Positions 1 to 13,106 of a stretch of 64,000 bases of DNA are shown piece by piece. The DNA is taken from positions 524,348,228 through 524,412,227 of the forward strand of contig CM022302.1 of assembly GCA_011799875.1 (NCBI GenBank), read 5' to 3'. Source of the DNA: Thinopyrum elongatum. Its lineage: Eukaryota; Streptophyta; Magnoliopsida; Poales; Poaceae. The first letter of the stretch is position 1. Every line of letters begins with the position of its first letter. Both the position numbers and the translations under genes were made by a program. Under the pieces are notes generated by a model that had not been told where the DNA came from, did not search any database, and saw only the letters and a list, made by a program, of their open reading frames with translations.

Positions 1-635
1 AAGACTCAAAAACCGACCACGGCAGAAGATAGAGAGAGAATGAAAGTCATTCCCTATGCCTCAGCCATAGGTCCTATAAAGTATGCCATGCTGTGTACCA
101 GACCTATTGTGTACCTTGCCAAGAGTTTGACAAGGGGGTACAATAGTGACCTAGGAGTAGATCACGGGACAACGGTCAAAATATCCTTAGGTACCTAAGA
201 GGACTAAGGAAAAGTTTCTCGGTTATGGAGGTGATTAAGAGTTCGTCGTAAAGGGTTACGTCGATGCAAGCTTTGACACCGATCCGGATGACATTAAGTC
301 TCAATCTGGATACATATTGAAAGTGGGAGCAATTAGCTAGAGTAGCTTCAAGAAGAGCATTGGAGACATAGAGATTTGCAAAATACATACGGATCTGAAT
401 GTTGCAGACCCGTTGACTAAACCTCTCTCACAAGCAAAACATGATCACACCTTAAAACTCTTTGGGTGTTAATCACATGGCGATGTGAACTAGATTATTG
501 ACTCTAGTAAAACCTTTGGGTGTTGGTCACATGGCGATGTGAACTATGGGTGTTAATCACATGGCGATGTGAACTATTGGTGTTAATCACATGGCGATGT
601 GAACTAGATTATTGACTCTAGTGCAAGTGGGAGAC
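1..635 (+). pseudogene. Degenerate Copia RT/RNase H 3' end (BARE/WIS-type)
   Basis: This is the decayed 3' end of a Copia polyprotein, entering from the left edge. In the + frames pieces match the conserved end of RT and RNase H seen in the better copies here: an ERMK..PYASA segment near 35-65, a CTRP segment near 95-110, and [11 protein letters not shown] followed by ADPLTKPL near 370-425. Frameshifts and stops break the frame between about 190 and 350, and the RNase H core is largely lost. The stretch 464-605 is filled by a 28-bp tandem repeat, followed by a polypurine tract at 622-635 and an LTR start at 636. This order (RNase H, PPT, LTR) fixes the + orientation. It encodes nothing functional. 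Confidence 0.85.
464..605 (+). repeat. 28-bp tandem repeat, four copies, next to the Copia polypurine tract
   Basis: Four copies of a unit built around TTAATCACATGGCGATGTG lie at 464-491, 518-545, 548-575 and 578-605. The flanking GAACTAGATTATTGACTCTA is also duplicated (487-506 and 601-620). The same place in the other Copia copies (for example 2380-2424) has no such array, so it expanded in this copy only. Confidence 0.85.
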
Positions 636-1738
636 TGAAGGAAATATGCCCTAGGGGCAATAATAAAGTTGTTATTTTATATTTCCTTATATCATGATAA
701 ATGTTTATTATTCATGCTAGAATTGTATTAACTGGAAACTTGATACATGTGTGAATACATAGACAAAACAAAGTGTCCCTAGTATGCCATAACTTGAATA
801 GCTCGTTAATCAAAGATGGTTAAGTTTCCTGACCATAGACATGTGTTGTCATTTGATGAATGGGATCACATCATTAGGAGAATGATGTGATGGACGAGAC
901 CCATCCGTTAGCTTAGCATAATGATCGTTAAGTATATTGCTATTGCTTTCTTCATGACTTATACATATTCCTCTGACTATGAGATTATGCAACTCCCGAA
1001 TACCGGAGGAACACCTTGTGTACTATCAAACATCACAACGTAACTGGGTGATCATAAAGATGCTCTACAGGTATCTTCGAAGGTGTTTGTTGGGTTGGCA
1101 TAGATCGAGATTAGGATTTGTCACTCCGAGTATCGGAGAGGTATCTCTGGGCCCTCTCGGTAATGCACATCATAAGAAGCCTTGCAAGCAATGTGACTAA
1201 TGAGTTAGTTGCGGGATGATGCATTACGGAATGAGTAAAGAGACTTGCCGGTAACGAGATTGAACTAGGTATGAAGATACCGACGATCGAATCTCGGGCA
1301 AGTAACATACCGATGACAAAGGGAATAACATATGTTGTCATTACGGTACGACCGATAAAGATCTTCGTAGAATATGTGGGAGCCAATATGAGCATCCAGG
1401 TTCCGCTATTGGTTATTGACCAGAGAGGTGTCTCGGTCATGTCTACATAGTTCTCGAACCCGTAGGGTCCGCACGCTTAACGTTCGATGACGATTTTGTA
1501 TTATATGAGTTATATGATTGGTGACCGAATGTTGTTCGGAGTCCCGGATGAGATCACAGACATGACGAGGAGTCTCGAAATGGTCGAGAGGTAAAGATTC
1601 ATATATAGGACGATCATATTTGGACACCAGAAGTGTTCCGGGGGTACCGGGTACATATCGGGTTACCGGAAAGGGGTTCTGGACACCCCCGGCCAAGATA
1701 TGGGCCTATTGGGCCAAGAGGGGAAACACAGCAGCCAG
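636..1738 (+). mobile_element. Truncated Copia LTR (BARE/WIS/Angela-type), copy A
   Basis: The LTR starts right after a purine-rich tract ending GTGGGAGAC and reads TGAAGGAAATATGCCCTAG, a variant of the BARE/WIS/Angela start. It is collinear with the complete LTR at 2438-4190 for about 1.1 kb. It stops near 1738, before the position of the TATA region, where the sequence jumps into reverse transcriptase coding DNA of another copy. The distal 0.65 kb and the CAACA end are missing. Confidence 0.85.
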
Positions 1739-2404
1739 CATATAAGTTCTATCATGTATGCTAAGCTGTGTACCAGACCTGATGTGTGCCTTGCTATAAG
1801 TTTAGCAGGGAGGTACCAAAGTAATCCAGGAGTGGATCACTGGACAGCGGTCAAGAACATCCTAAAGTACCTGAAAAGGACTAGGGATATGTTTCTCATT
1901 TATGGAGGTGACAAAGAGCTTATCGTAAGTGGTTAAGTCGATGCTAGCTTTGACACTGATCCGGATGATTCAAAATCACAATCCGGATACGTATTTTTGT
2001 TGAATGGTGGAGCTGTCAGTTGGTGCAGTTCCAAGCAGAGCGTCGTGGCGGGATCTACGTGTGAAGCGGAGTACATTGCTGCTTCGGAAGCAGCTAATGA
2101 AGGAGTCTGGATGAAGGAGTTCATATCCGATCTAGGTGTAATACCTAGTGCACCAGGTCCAATGAAAATCTTTTGTGACAATACTGGAGCAATTGCCTTG
2201 GCGAAGGAAACCAGATTTCACAAAAAGACCAAACACATCAAGAGACGCTTCAACTCCATCCGAGATTTTGTCAAGGAGGGAGACATAGAAATTTGCAAAA
2301 TACATACGGATCTGAATGTTCCAGACCCGTTGACTAAGCCTCTTCCACGAGCAAAACATGATCAGCACCAAGACTCCATGGGTGTTAGATTCATTACAAT
2401 GTAA
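1739..2404 (+). pseudogene. Copia RT C-terminus plus RNase H (copy B)
   Basis: This open stretch encodes the end of reverse transcriptase and nearly the whole RNase H domain of a Copia polyprotein. It starts inside the RT at the CTRPDVCLAISLAGRYQ segment, followed by the RNase H motifs [19 protein letters not shown] and [13 protein letters not shown], and ends with [14 protein letters not shown] and a natural stop at 2402-2404. One in-frame stop at 1934-1936 (TAA where related copies have Tyr) interrupts an otherwise good frame. The 5' boundary is a sharp, non-homologous joint with the LTR of copy A, so no start codon exists. It is a non-functional fragment, fresher than the one at 1-635. Confidence 0.9.
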
Positions 2405-2424
2405 TCTAGATTATTAACTCTAGT

Positions 2425-2437
2425 GCAAGTGGGAGAC
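2425..2437 (+). other. Copia polypurine tract, copy B
   Basis: GCAAGTGGGAGAC directly precedes the LTR start at 2438. It is the priming site for plus-strand DNA in this family. The same tract occurs at 622-635 and, on the - strand, from 6490. Confidence 0.8.
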
Positions 2438-4190
2438 TGAAGGAAATATGCCCTAGAGGCAATAATAAAGTTGTTATTTTATATTTCCTTAAATCATGAT
2501 AAATGTTTATTATTCATGCCAGAATTGAATTAACCGGAAACTTGATACATGTGTGAATACATAGACAAAACACCGTGTCCCTAGTATGCCTCTACTCGAC
2601 TAGCACGTTGATCAAAGATGGATAAGTTTCCTAGCCATGGACATGAGTTGTCATTTGATGAACGAGATCACATGATTAGTGGAATGATGTGATGGACAAG
2701 ACCCATCCGTTAGCTTAGCATAATGATCGTTCAGTTTTATTGCTACTGCTTTCTTCATGTCTAATACATGTTCCTCCGACTATGAGATTATGCAAGTCCC
2801 GGACACCGGAGGAATGCCTTGTGTGCTATCAAATGTCACAACATAACTGGGTGATTATAAAGATGCTCTACAGGTATCTCCGAAGGTGTTTGTTGGGTTG
2901 GCATAGATCGAGATTAGGATTTGTCACTCCGAGTAACGGAGAGGTATCTCTGGGTCCTCTCGGTAATGCACATCATATGAAGCCTTGCAAGCAACGTGAC
3001 TAATGTGTTAGTCGTGGGATGATGCATTACGGAACGAGTAAAGAGACTTGCCGGTAACGAGATTGAACTAGGTATGAAGATACTGACGATCGAATCTCAG
3101 GCAAGTAACATACCGATGACAAAGGGAATAATGTATGTTGACATTACGGTTCGACCGATAAAGATCTTCGTAGAATATGTGGGAACCAATATGAGCATCC
3201 AGGTTCTGCTATTGGTTATTGATCGGAGAGGTGTCTCGGTCATGTCTACATAGTTCTCGAACCCGTAGGGTCCGCACGCTTAACGTTCGATGACGATATG
3301 TATTATATGAGTTATGTGTTTTGGTGACCGAAGGTTGTTCGGAGTCCCGGATGAGATCACGGACATGACGAGGAGTCTCGAAATGGTCGAGAGGTAAAGA
3401 TTTATATATTGGAAGGTTATATTCGGACACCGGAATGGTTCCAGAGAGGTTCGGGTATTTTTCGGAGTACCGAGGGGTTACCGGAACCCCCCGGGGAAGT
3501 ATTGGGCCTTATTGGGCCATAGGGGAGAGGTGGAAGCAGGCCACAGGAGGTGGCGCGCGCCCCCCATGGGAGTCCGAATTGGACAAGGGGGAGGGGGAGC
3601 GGCCCCCCCTTTCCTTCTCCCTCTCCCTCTCTTTCCCTCTTTCCCCTCCATTGGAAAGGAAAGGGGGGGGGGCGACTAGGACTAGGAGTCCTAGTGGGAC
3701 TCCCCTCACTTGGCGCGCCCCTAGGGCCGGCCGGCCTCCCCTCTCCTCCTTTATATACGGGGGAAGGGGGGCACCCCAAAGCACATCAATTGTTCTTAGC
3801 CGTGTGCGGTGCCCCCTCCACCGTTTACTCCTCCGGTCATATTGTCATAGTGCTTAGGCGAAGCCCTGCGCGGATCACATCACCAACACCGTCACCACGC
3901 CGTCGTGCTGACGGAACTCATCGACTCCTTCGTACCTCTACTGGATCAAGAGTTCGAGGGACGTCATCGAGCTGAACGTGTGCAGAACTCGGAGGTGTCG
4001 TACGTTCGGTACTTGATCAGTTGATTCGAGAAGACGTTCGACTACATCAACCGCGTTAAGTTAACACTTCCGCTTTCGGCCTACGAGGGTACGTGGACAC
4101 ACACTCCCCCTCTCGTTGCTATGCATCTCCTAGATAGATCTTGCGTGAGCGTAGGAATTTTTTTGAAAGTGCATGCTACGTTCCCCAACA
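2438..4190 (+). mobile_element. Complete 3' LTR of a BARE/WIS/Angela-type Copia element, copy B
   Basis: The LTR is 1753 bp long. It begins TGAAGGAAATATGCCCTAGA after the polypurine tract and ends TACGTTCCCCAACA at 4190, the usual end of this family. A TATA box (TTTATATA, 3750-3757) sits in a GC-rich region about 440 bp before the LTR end, consistent with the family promoter. Dense C and G runs at 3540-3730 precede it. The 5' part of the element is missing, so no TSD pair can be matched. Confidence 0.9.
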
Positions 4191-4655
4191 TTTTTGAGAT
4201 TGCGAGGGAAGCCTCGTGGAGCCCAATGTACTATGCTGATGTGAGTGACAGGGGCACAAGCGTGGCACATGGGTAGTGTGAGTGAACCATGTCTGTTGCA
4301 TCATCCGACTTGTCTAATGTTTATAAATTTTGCGAAAATAACATGGGAAAGGGTCAGAACACGAACACACTTGCATATGGACAAAAAATATGTATGAAAA
4401 GGGTGGTTTGATGTTCAAATACCAAATGCACAACTTCGATGTATCGTAAAACGGACGAAAAAGAATCCACCTTGGTCGTACAACCTCTCTCTTGTTGTTG
4501 GTCAAAGTGATGGACGTCCACGCGACCCTAGAGATGGGCTAGCTCGCCAATAATCACGCATGTAGTGCCCAAAGACAACCATTGCCTGCATGTGGCCCAA
4601 ACATATTTATGGAGTGTTGATGTTTGAACACCCAAATGCACAACTTTGATGTGGC
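4191..4655. repeat. Unclassified diverged repeat, unit U1 and start of U2
   Basis: No gene is seen. The segment holds the motif CAAATGCACAACTT twice (near 4420-4435 and 4633-4646), about 210 bp apart. Between them lies a block near 4480-4615 (GGTCAAAGTGATGGACGTCC and a TGCATGTGGCCCAAACATAT-like part) that recurs at 23300-23430. The last five bases, GTGGC, are the left target-site duplication of the Copia insertion. The same repeat reappears at 23093-23440 and 24885-25142, so these are members of one old repeat array of unknown nature. Confidence 0.6.
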
Positions 4656-6489
<1,834 letters not shown>

Positions 6490-6502
6490 GTCTCCCACTT
6501 GC
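6490..6502 (-). other. Polypurine tract of the - strand Copia element
   Basis: Read on the - strand this is GCAAGTGGGAGAC, next to the 3' LTR. It matches the tracts at 622-635 and 2425-2437. Confidence 0.8.
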
Positions 6503-6522
6503 ACTAGAGTCAATAATCTAGA

Positions 6523-8041
6523 TTACATAGTAATGAATCTAACACCCATGGAGTCTTGGTGCTGGTCATGTTTTGCCCGTGGAAGAGGTTTAGTCAACGG
6601 GTCTGCCACATTCAGATCCATATGTACTTTGCAAATTTCTATGTCTCCATCCTTGACCTTTTCACGAATGGACTTGAAGCATCGCTTGATGTGTTTGGTT
6701 CTCTTGTGAAACCTGGATTCCTTGACTAAGGCAATTGCTCCAGTGTTTTCTCAAAAGATTGTCATTGGACCCGATGCACTGGGTATTACACCTAGATCGG
6801 ACATGAACTCCTTCATCCAGACTCCTTTATGTGCTGCTTCCGAAGCAGCTATGTACTCCGCTTAACATGTAGATCCCGCCACGACGCTCTGCTTAGAACT
6901 GCACCAACTGACAGCTCCACCATTCAATATAAATACGTATCCGGTTTGCGACTTAGAGTCATCCGGATATGTGTCGAAGCTAGCATCGACGTAACCTTTA
7001 CGACGACCTCTTCATCACCTCCATAAGTGAGAAGCATATCTTTGGTCCTTTTCAGGTACTTCAGGATATTCTTGACCGCTGTCCAGTGATCCACTCCTGG
7101 ATTACTTTGGTACCTCCCTGCCAAACTTATGGCAAGGCACACATTAGGTCTGGTACACAGCATGGCATACATTATAGAACCTATGGCTGAGGCATAGGGA
7201 ATGCCTTTCATTCTCTCTCTATCTTCTTTCGTGGTCGGACTTTGAGTCTGACTCAATTTCACACCTTGCAACACAGGCAAGAACCCTTTCTTTGACTGGT
7301 CCATTTTGAACTTCTTTAGAACTTTGTCAAGGTATGTGCTTTGTGAAAGTCCTATTAAGCGTCTTGATCTATCCCTATAGATCTTGATGCCTAATATGTA
7401 AACAGCTTCACCGAGGTCTTTCATTGAAAAATTCTTATTCAAATATCCCTTTACGCTATCCAGAAATTCTATATCATTTCCAATCAGCAATATGTCATCC
7501 ACATATAACATAAAAAATGCTACAGACCTCCCACTCACATTCTTGTAAATACAGGCTTCACCGTAAGTCTGTATAAAACCAAATGCTTTGATCACCTCAT
7601 CAAAGCGTATATTCCAACTCCGAGATGCTTGCATAAGTCCATAGATGGATCGCTGGAGCTTGGATACTTTGTTAGCACCCTTAGGATCGACAAAACCTTC
7701 TGGTTGCATCATATACAACTCTTCTTTAAGAAACCCGTTATGGAATGCAGTTTTGACGTCCATTTGCTAGATTTTATAATCATAAAATGTGGCAATTGCT
7801 AACATGATTCTGACAGACTTAAGCATCACTACGGGTGAGAAAGTCTCATCGTAGTCAACCCCTTGAACTTGTCGAAAACCTTTTGCCACAAGTCGAGCTT
7901 TGTAGACGGTGATATTACCATCAGCGTCCGTCTTCCTCTTGAAGATCCATATATTCTCAGTGGCTTCCCGATCATCGGGCAAGTCCACCAAAGTCCATAT
8001 TTCTTCTCATACATGGATCCTATCATATTTCATGGCCTCAA
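6523..8041 (-). pseudogene. Copia pol, 3' part: reverse transcriptase and RNase H
   Basis: This is the second half of the Copia polyprotein, read leftwards from the nested Gypsy insertion. Recognisable parts in order are the RT start (ARLVAKGF, then DYDETFSPVV, near 7850-7910), the RT core with the catalytic YVDD at 7494-7505 inside FFMLYVDDILLIG, the connecting segment ILGIKIYRDRSRRLIGLSQ, and RNase H down to [14 protein letters not shown]. The natural stop is at 6523-6525. A long open part spans 7763-6924. In-frame stops lie just upstream of it (near 7767, and near 8008 in the segment before EEIWTLVD) and again in RNase H. It is a non-functional polymerase relic. The reading frame on both sides of the Gypsy insertion agrees, so pol was continuous before the insertion. 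Confidence 0.93.
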
Positions 8042-8046
8042 GCCAT

Positions 8047-9458
8047 TGATACGTCTCCGTCGTATCTACTTTTCCTAACGCTTTTCCTCTTGTTTTGGAC
8101 TCTAATTTGCATGATTTGAATGAAACTAACCCGGACTGAAGCCATTTTCAGCAGAATTACCATGGTGTTGTTTTTGTGCAGAAATAAAAGTTCTCGGAAT
8201 GGAACGAAACTTTTTGAAGATTTTATATGGAATAAAAGAAAAATACTGGAGCCAAGAACCACCGGAGGGGGGCCCTTGGGTGAGCACAACCCACCAGGGC
8301 GCGCCCCCCTCCTGGCGCGCCCAGGTGGGTTGTCCCCACCTGGTAGCCCCGCTGACCCTATCTCCAACGCTATAAATTCACATTTTCGGATAAAAAAATA
8401 GGAGAGGAAGAATTATCGTGTTTCACGAGACGGAGCTGCCGCCACCTCCTGTTCTTCATCGGGAGGCCAGATCTGGAGTCCGTTTGGGGCTCTGAAGAGG
8501 GGAATCTTCGATCTTTGTCATCACCAACCCTTCTCCATCGCCAATTCCATGATGCTCCCCACCGGGAGTGAGTAATTCCTTCGTAGGCTCGCTGGTCAGT
8601 GAGGAGTTGGATGAGATTCATCATGTAATCGAGTTAGTTTTCTTAGGGCTTGATCCCTAGTATCCATTATGTTTTGAGATTGATGTTGCTATGACTTTGC
8701 CATGCTTAATGCTTATCACTTTGGACCCGGGTGCCATGATTTCAGATCTGAACCGTTTATGTTATCACCATTATATCTATGTTCTAGATCCGATCTTGCA
8801 AGTTATAGTCACCTACTATGTGTTATGATCCGCAAACCCCGGAGTGACAATAGTCGGGATACTTTCCAGTGATGACCGTAGTTTGAGGAGTTCATGTATT
8901 CACTATGTGTTAATGCTTTGTTCCGGTTCTCTATTAAAAGGGGAGCTTAATATCCCTTAGTTTGCTTATGGACCCCACTGCCACGGGAGGATAGGACAAA
9001 AGATGTCATGCAAGGTCTTTCCATAAGCACGTATGACTATTTATGGAATACATGCCTACATTATATTTATGAAATGGAGCTAGTGCCGTATCACCCTAGG
9101 TTATGACTGTTATATGATGAATATCATCCAACGAATTCACCAATCCAATGCCTATGATTTTCACTTATATTGTTCCTGCTAAGTTACTACTGTTACTGTT
9201 ACTGTTGCACTTGCTACAAAATCATTGCTATCACTGTTACCGTTATTATTACTGTTGCTACTACTATCAAAACTATCATACTACTTTGCTACTGATCACT
9301 TTGCTGCAGATAATTAATCTCCAGGTGTGGTTGAATTGACAACTCAGCTGCTAATACTGGCAAATATTCTTTGGCTCCCCTTGTGTCGAATCAATAAATT
9401 TGGGTTGAATACTCTACCCTCAAAAACTGTTGCGATCCCCTATACTTGTGGGTTATCA
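8047..9458 (+). mobile_element. 5' LTR of the nested WHAM-like Gypsy element
   Basis: This LTR is 1412 bp and collinear with the 1403-bp LTR at 16231-17633. A TATA box (CTATAAATT) lies at 8370-8378. A GC-rich perfect-but-one stem-loop (arms 8286-8305 and 8314-8333) lies just upstream of it. A repeated ACTGTT stretch near 9187-9206 has one more unit than in the 3' LTR. Confidence 0.92.
8286..8333 (+). promoter_or_regulatory. GC-rich stem-loop upstream of the LTR TATA box
   Basis: Two 20-nt arms pair with one mismatch around an 8-nt pyrimidine loop. The arm contains ACAACCCACC and GGGCGCGCC. The TATA box follows 36 bp later. The same structure is present in the 3' LTR (16471-16517) and, slightly altered, in the internal leader at 12645-12694. 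Confidence 0.7.
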
Positions 9459-9469
9459 AGACCTTTTTC

Positions 9470-9487
9470 TGGCGCTGTTTCCGGGGA
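9470..9487 (+). other. Primer-binding site, tRNA-Asp type
   Basis: TGGCGCTGTTTCCGGGGA is complementary, with two mismatches, to the 3' end of plant tRNA-Asp (ending ...CGGCGCCA). It starts 11 nt after the LTR rather than immediately next to it. The same 11-nt gap is seen in both Sabrina-like elements in this window. Confidence 0.75.
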
Positions 9488-9536
9488 GCATAGCTATATT
9501 TGTTGAGTCACTTGGGATTATTATCAATTTATCACT

Positions 9537-12318
9537 ATGAAGAATCTGAAGGATACAAAGAATAAGATTTTTCCCTCTAAGACGAGGGGAGGTAAGGAAC
9601 TGCCATCTAGCTCTGCACTTGATTCACCTTCTATTTTGAGTAGACTTGCAACACCACCATATGCTATTAATCCTGATATGTCTCAAGTTATTGATGATGC
9701 TACTTCTATGAATGCTACTCATGATGATGCTAGTACCTTGCTTGATGATGATGTGCCACTGGGTGACTTTCTTGATGAAAAATTGCAAGAGCTAAAGATA
9801 TTGAGAATGTTGAAATGATGAAATTGATGAAGTACCTGAAACTGAAAATCTTGAAACACCTATTAGACCTAGCTCTCCTAAATATGAATTGCCTAAGGTA
9901 TCTGAAGGTTATGTTATGGATGAGGAGATAGCTAGAGATTTTCTTGCTTGCAATGATAGAGATGATCTTAAGAAATTATTATGCAAACTGAAAGAGAAAT
10001 CTTTGAATGCTAGAATGAAATGTGATCCTAAGTTTGCTACTTCACCTATCTTTGTTGATGATAAGGATTATGAATTCTCTGTCGATCCAGAGTTAATTAC
10101 TTTGGTTGAATCTGATCCTTTCCATGGTTATGAAACTGAAACTGTTGTGGCACATCTCACTAAATTGAATGATATAGCTACCATATTTGCTCATGATGAG
10201 AAAATTCACTACTACTATATGCTCAAGTTATTCCCATTATCATTAAAGGATGATGCTAAGACTTGGTACAATACTCTTGCTCCTGGCTGTGTGCGTAGTC
10301 CCCAGGATATGATTTATTACTTCTCTGAAAAATATTTTCCTGCTCATAAGAAACAAGCCGCCTTACAGGAAATATTTAACTTTGTGCAAATTGAAGAAGA
10401 GAGTCTCCCACAAGCTTGGGGGACGCTTCTCCAATTGCTAAATGCTTTTCCTGATCATCCTCTTAAGAAAAATGAAATACTTGATATCTTCTATAATGGA
10501 CTAACCGATGCTTCTAGGGACTTCCTAGATAGTTGTGCTGGTTGTCTTTTCAGGGAACGAACTGTTGAACAAGCTGAGGAATTACTGAATAATATATTGA
10601 AAAATTGTGATAATTGGACTCTTCCCAAACCACCACATAAACCCACTCCAAAGAAGAGGGGTATTCTATATCTCAGTCCTGAAGATATGCAAGAGGCGAA
10701 GAAATCCATGAAGGAAAAAGGTATTAAGGCAGAGGATGTTTAAAATTTACCACCTATTGAAGAGATTCATGGACTTAACACACCACCACCCAAGGTGGTA
10801 GAGGTTAACTCTTTGATGAAATTTGATGAAAGTGATATTTCTTATAATAAACATCCTAGCCAATGCCTTTATGAGTTTGATAACTACATTAGAAAACAAG
10901 ATCACTTCAATGCTAATGTTCTGAAACAATTGAAATATAATTCTGATATGATTGCTCGCCTGAGTGACTTGTTATTTAGAATAACCAATGATGTTAGAGG
11001 TGTAGGAAAACATGCCTCTATGGTTCAAACTCAACTAGAACAAGTTGGTAAATCTCAAAGAGAGTTGCTAGATGAAATGAATAATAATATAAATGACTTT
11101 GTTGTTAGAGTAGAAACTAGAGGAGGTAAAATGACTCAGGAACCACTTTATCCTGTAGGACACCCTAAAAGAATTGAACAAGATTCTCAAAGAGTTAATG
11201 CAGATGCACCTAGTCCTCCTAAAAAGAAGAAGAAAAAGAAAAATGATAGGACTTTGCATGCCTCTAGTGAACCTGAAATAGAGAAACCTCCTGATAATGA
11301 AAATGATGTTTCTATCTCTGATGCTGAAACTCAATCTGGTAATGAACATTCACTTGGTGATAATGAAAAAGATAATGATGATGTTCATGAAGATACTCAA
11401 CCAGACAATGAGAAACAACCAGATAATGATGTTGAGATAGAACCAGCTGTTGATCTTGATAACCCACAACCCAAAAATAAAAGATATGATAAAAGAGACT
11501 TTGTTGCTAGAAAACATGGTAAAGAAAGAGAACCATGGGTTCAAAAACCCATGCCCTTTCCACCTAAATCAACTAAGAAGAAAGATGATGAAGAATTTGA
11601 ACGCTTTGCTAAAATGCTTAGGCCAGTCTTTTTGCGCAATCGTTTGACTGATATATTAAAGATGACCCCTTATGCAAAGTACATGAAAGACATCATCTCT
11701 AATAAAAGAAAAATACCGAAAGCTGAAATCTCCACCATGCTTGCTAATTATTCTTTTAAGGATGGAGTACCCAAAAAACTTGGAGATCCTGGAATACCAA
11801 CTATACCTTGCTCCATAAAAAGAAACTATGTGAAAACTGCTTTATGTGATTTAGGAGCTGGTGTTAGTGTTATGCCTTTCTCTTTATATAAAAGACTTGA
11901 TTTGGATAAACTCACACCTACTGAAATATCTTTGCAAATGGCTGATAAATCAACTGCCATACCTATTGGTATTTGTGAGGATGTGCCCGTTGTTGTTGCT
12001 AATGTTACTATCTTGACTGACTTTGTTATACTTGAGATGCCCGAGGACGACAACATGTCGATTATCCTTGGTAGACCCTTCTTGAATACTGCAGGGGCTG
12101 TTATTGATTGCAATAAAAGTAAGGTCACTTTTCTTATCAATGGTAATGAGCATACGGTGCACTTTCCGAAGAAACAATTCCAAGTGAATGGTATTAATGT
12201 TATTGAAAAATCTCCGACAATCACTATTGGAAGTTTTCAACTACCTCTACCTACTGCCAAAAAGAAATATGAAATGCTTATTGTGGGGGACATGCATATC
12301 CCCGTTGAGGTAACTTAG
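9537..12318 (+). pseudogene. gag-protease of the WHAM-like Gypsy element
   Basis: This encodes the structural protein and aspartic protease of an Athila-type element. The gag core lies at about 10060-10600 (FPLSLKDDAKTWYNTL, then MIYYFSEKYFPAHKK), matching the retrotransposon gag family. A charged linker follows at 11100-11560 (a lysine run, then acidic Asn/Asp-rich sequence). The protease lies at 11810-12150, with the catalytic motif DLGA at 11848-11859 and the ILGRPFL motif near 12064-12085. Two single-base shifts near 9785-9815 move the frame, and one stop (TAA) at 10741-10743 splits gag from the protease half. The last stop is the natural one at 12316-12318. The start ATG at 9537 is the first after the primer site. 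No polymerase follows. Leu in the catalytic motif, where most retropepsins have Thr or Ser, recurs in every Gypsy copy here. Confidence 0.88.
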
Positions 12319-13106
12319 TGTTTTACGAAAGTTCTTCGGTTTCATGCTAATCGAAAGTGGTTGTTAATAAGACTTGATCAACCTTATTAATGGATCATTT
12401 TTGAGAGATATGAAGTTGATGAATTTAGTAGGCACTACCTTCTGCTCCCAACTTTTATTCTCTGTTTTTCTTAGTTAAATAAAATAAAACACCATGTTTT
12501 GTCTGTTTTCTGATTTTCCCGTGCAATAAAAAATGACCCAAAAATAAAAGTTCTTAGAATGCCCTGAAAAATTAATACGATTTTTTTCTGAATATTTAAG
12601 ATTTTTTAATGCAAATAACATCAGAAGGGGTGCACCAGGTGGGCACAACCCACCTGGGCGCGCCAGCACCCCCAAACGCGCCCTGGTGGGTTGTGGTCCC
12701 CACGTGGGCCCCCTCACTTATCTCTTTAGTCCACACCATCACCTACCTCCAGAAAAAAATCACCATTGCTCTCTCTCTCTCTCTCGTGTTCTTGCTCGCA
12801 AACCCACGGATTTCGATCTCTTTGCTCGAAGCTCCGTTTCCGAAACTGTTTTGGAGAATTGCTACTTGGTATGAGACTCCCCCGTTTGTCCAATTAGTTT
12901 TTGCTTTAGTGGTTTATATTTTGAATAATTAGCTACTCTTGGTGCTGCTGTAGATGAGCTTGCATGATAAATTCTTAGAGTTCTAAGTAGTTTGAATGCT
13001 CAATATGGCCTCTATACATCCTTATGAGTAGTTGCTATCAATCTTGCAAAGTTTTGTTAATTAAATTTTATGGTCAATTTTTCTTTCCAGAAATTTGTAT
13101 GCATAG
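12319..13106 (+). promoter_or_regulatory. Internal leader between gag-protease and the downstream ORF, with LTR-like stem-loop
   Basis: No open frame is supported. The part 12600-12720 resembles the LTR leader: ACAACCCACCTGGGCGCGCC (12645-12664) can pair with the complementary arm at about 12677-12694. A CT-rich stretch (12770-12785) and an AT-rich part follow before the ATG at 13110. This looks like a second 5' untranslated or promoter region serving the downstream ORF, although I see no clear TATA box. Confidence 0.45.

Noticed and set aside
464..605. CRISPR-like array
   Set aside because: Units are nearly contiguous with no unique spacers of constant length, and the organism is a plant. 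It is a plain tandem repeat.
979..1200. Small open frame recurring at 2740-3003, 6157-5930 and 63361-63603
   Set aside because: It recurs because it lies at a homologous place in each Copia LTR, but it is not conserved in length and has frame breaks, so it is LTR sequence rather than a gene.
3417..3975. Several overlapping open frames in the Copia LTR
   Set aside because: They lie in the GC-rich promoter-proximal part of an LTR, overlap on both strands and encode low-complexity Pro/Gly/Arg sequence.
11068..12240. Open frames on the - strand under the WHAM-like gag-protease
   Set aside because: They are reverse shadows of a coding region with clear gag and protease motifs on the + strand.
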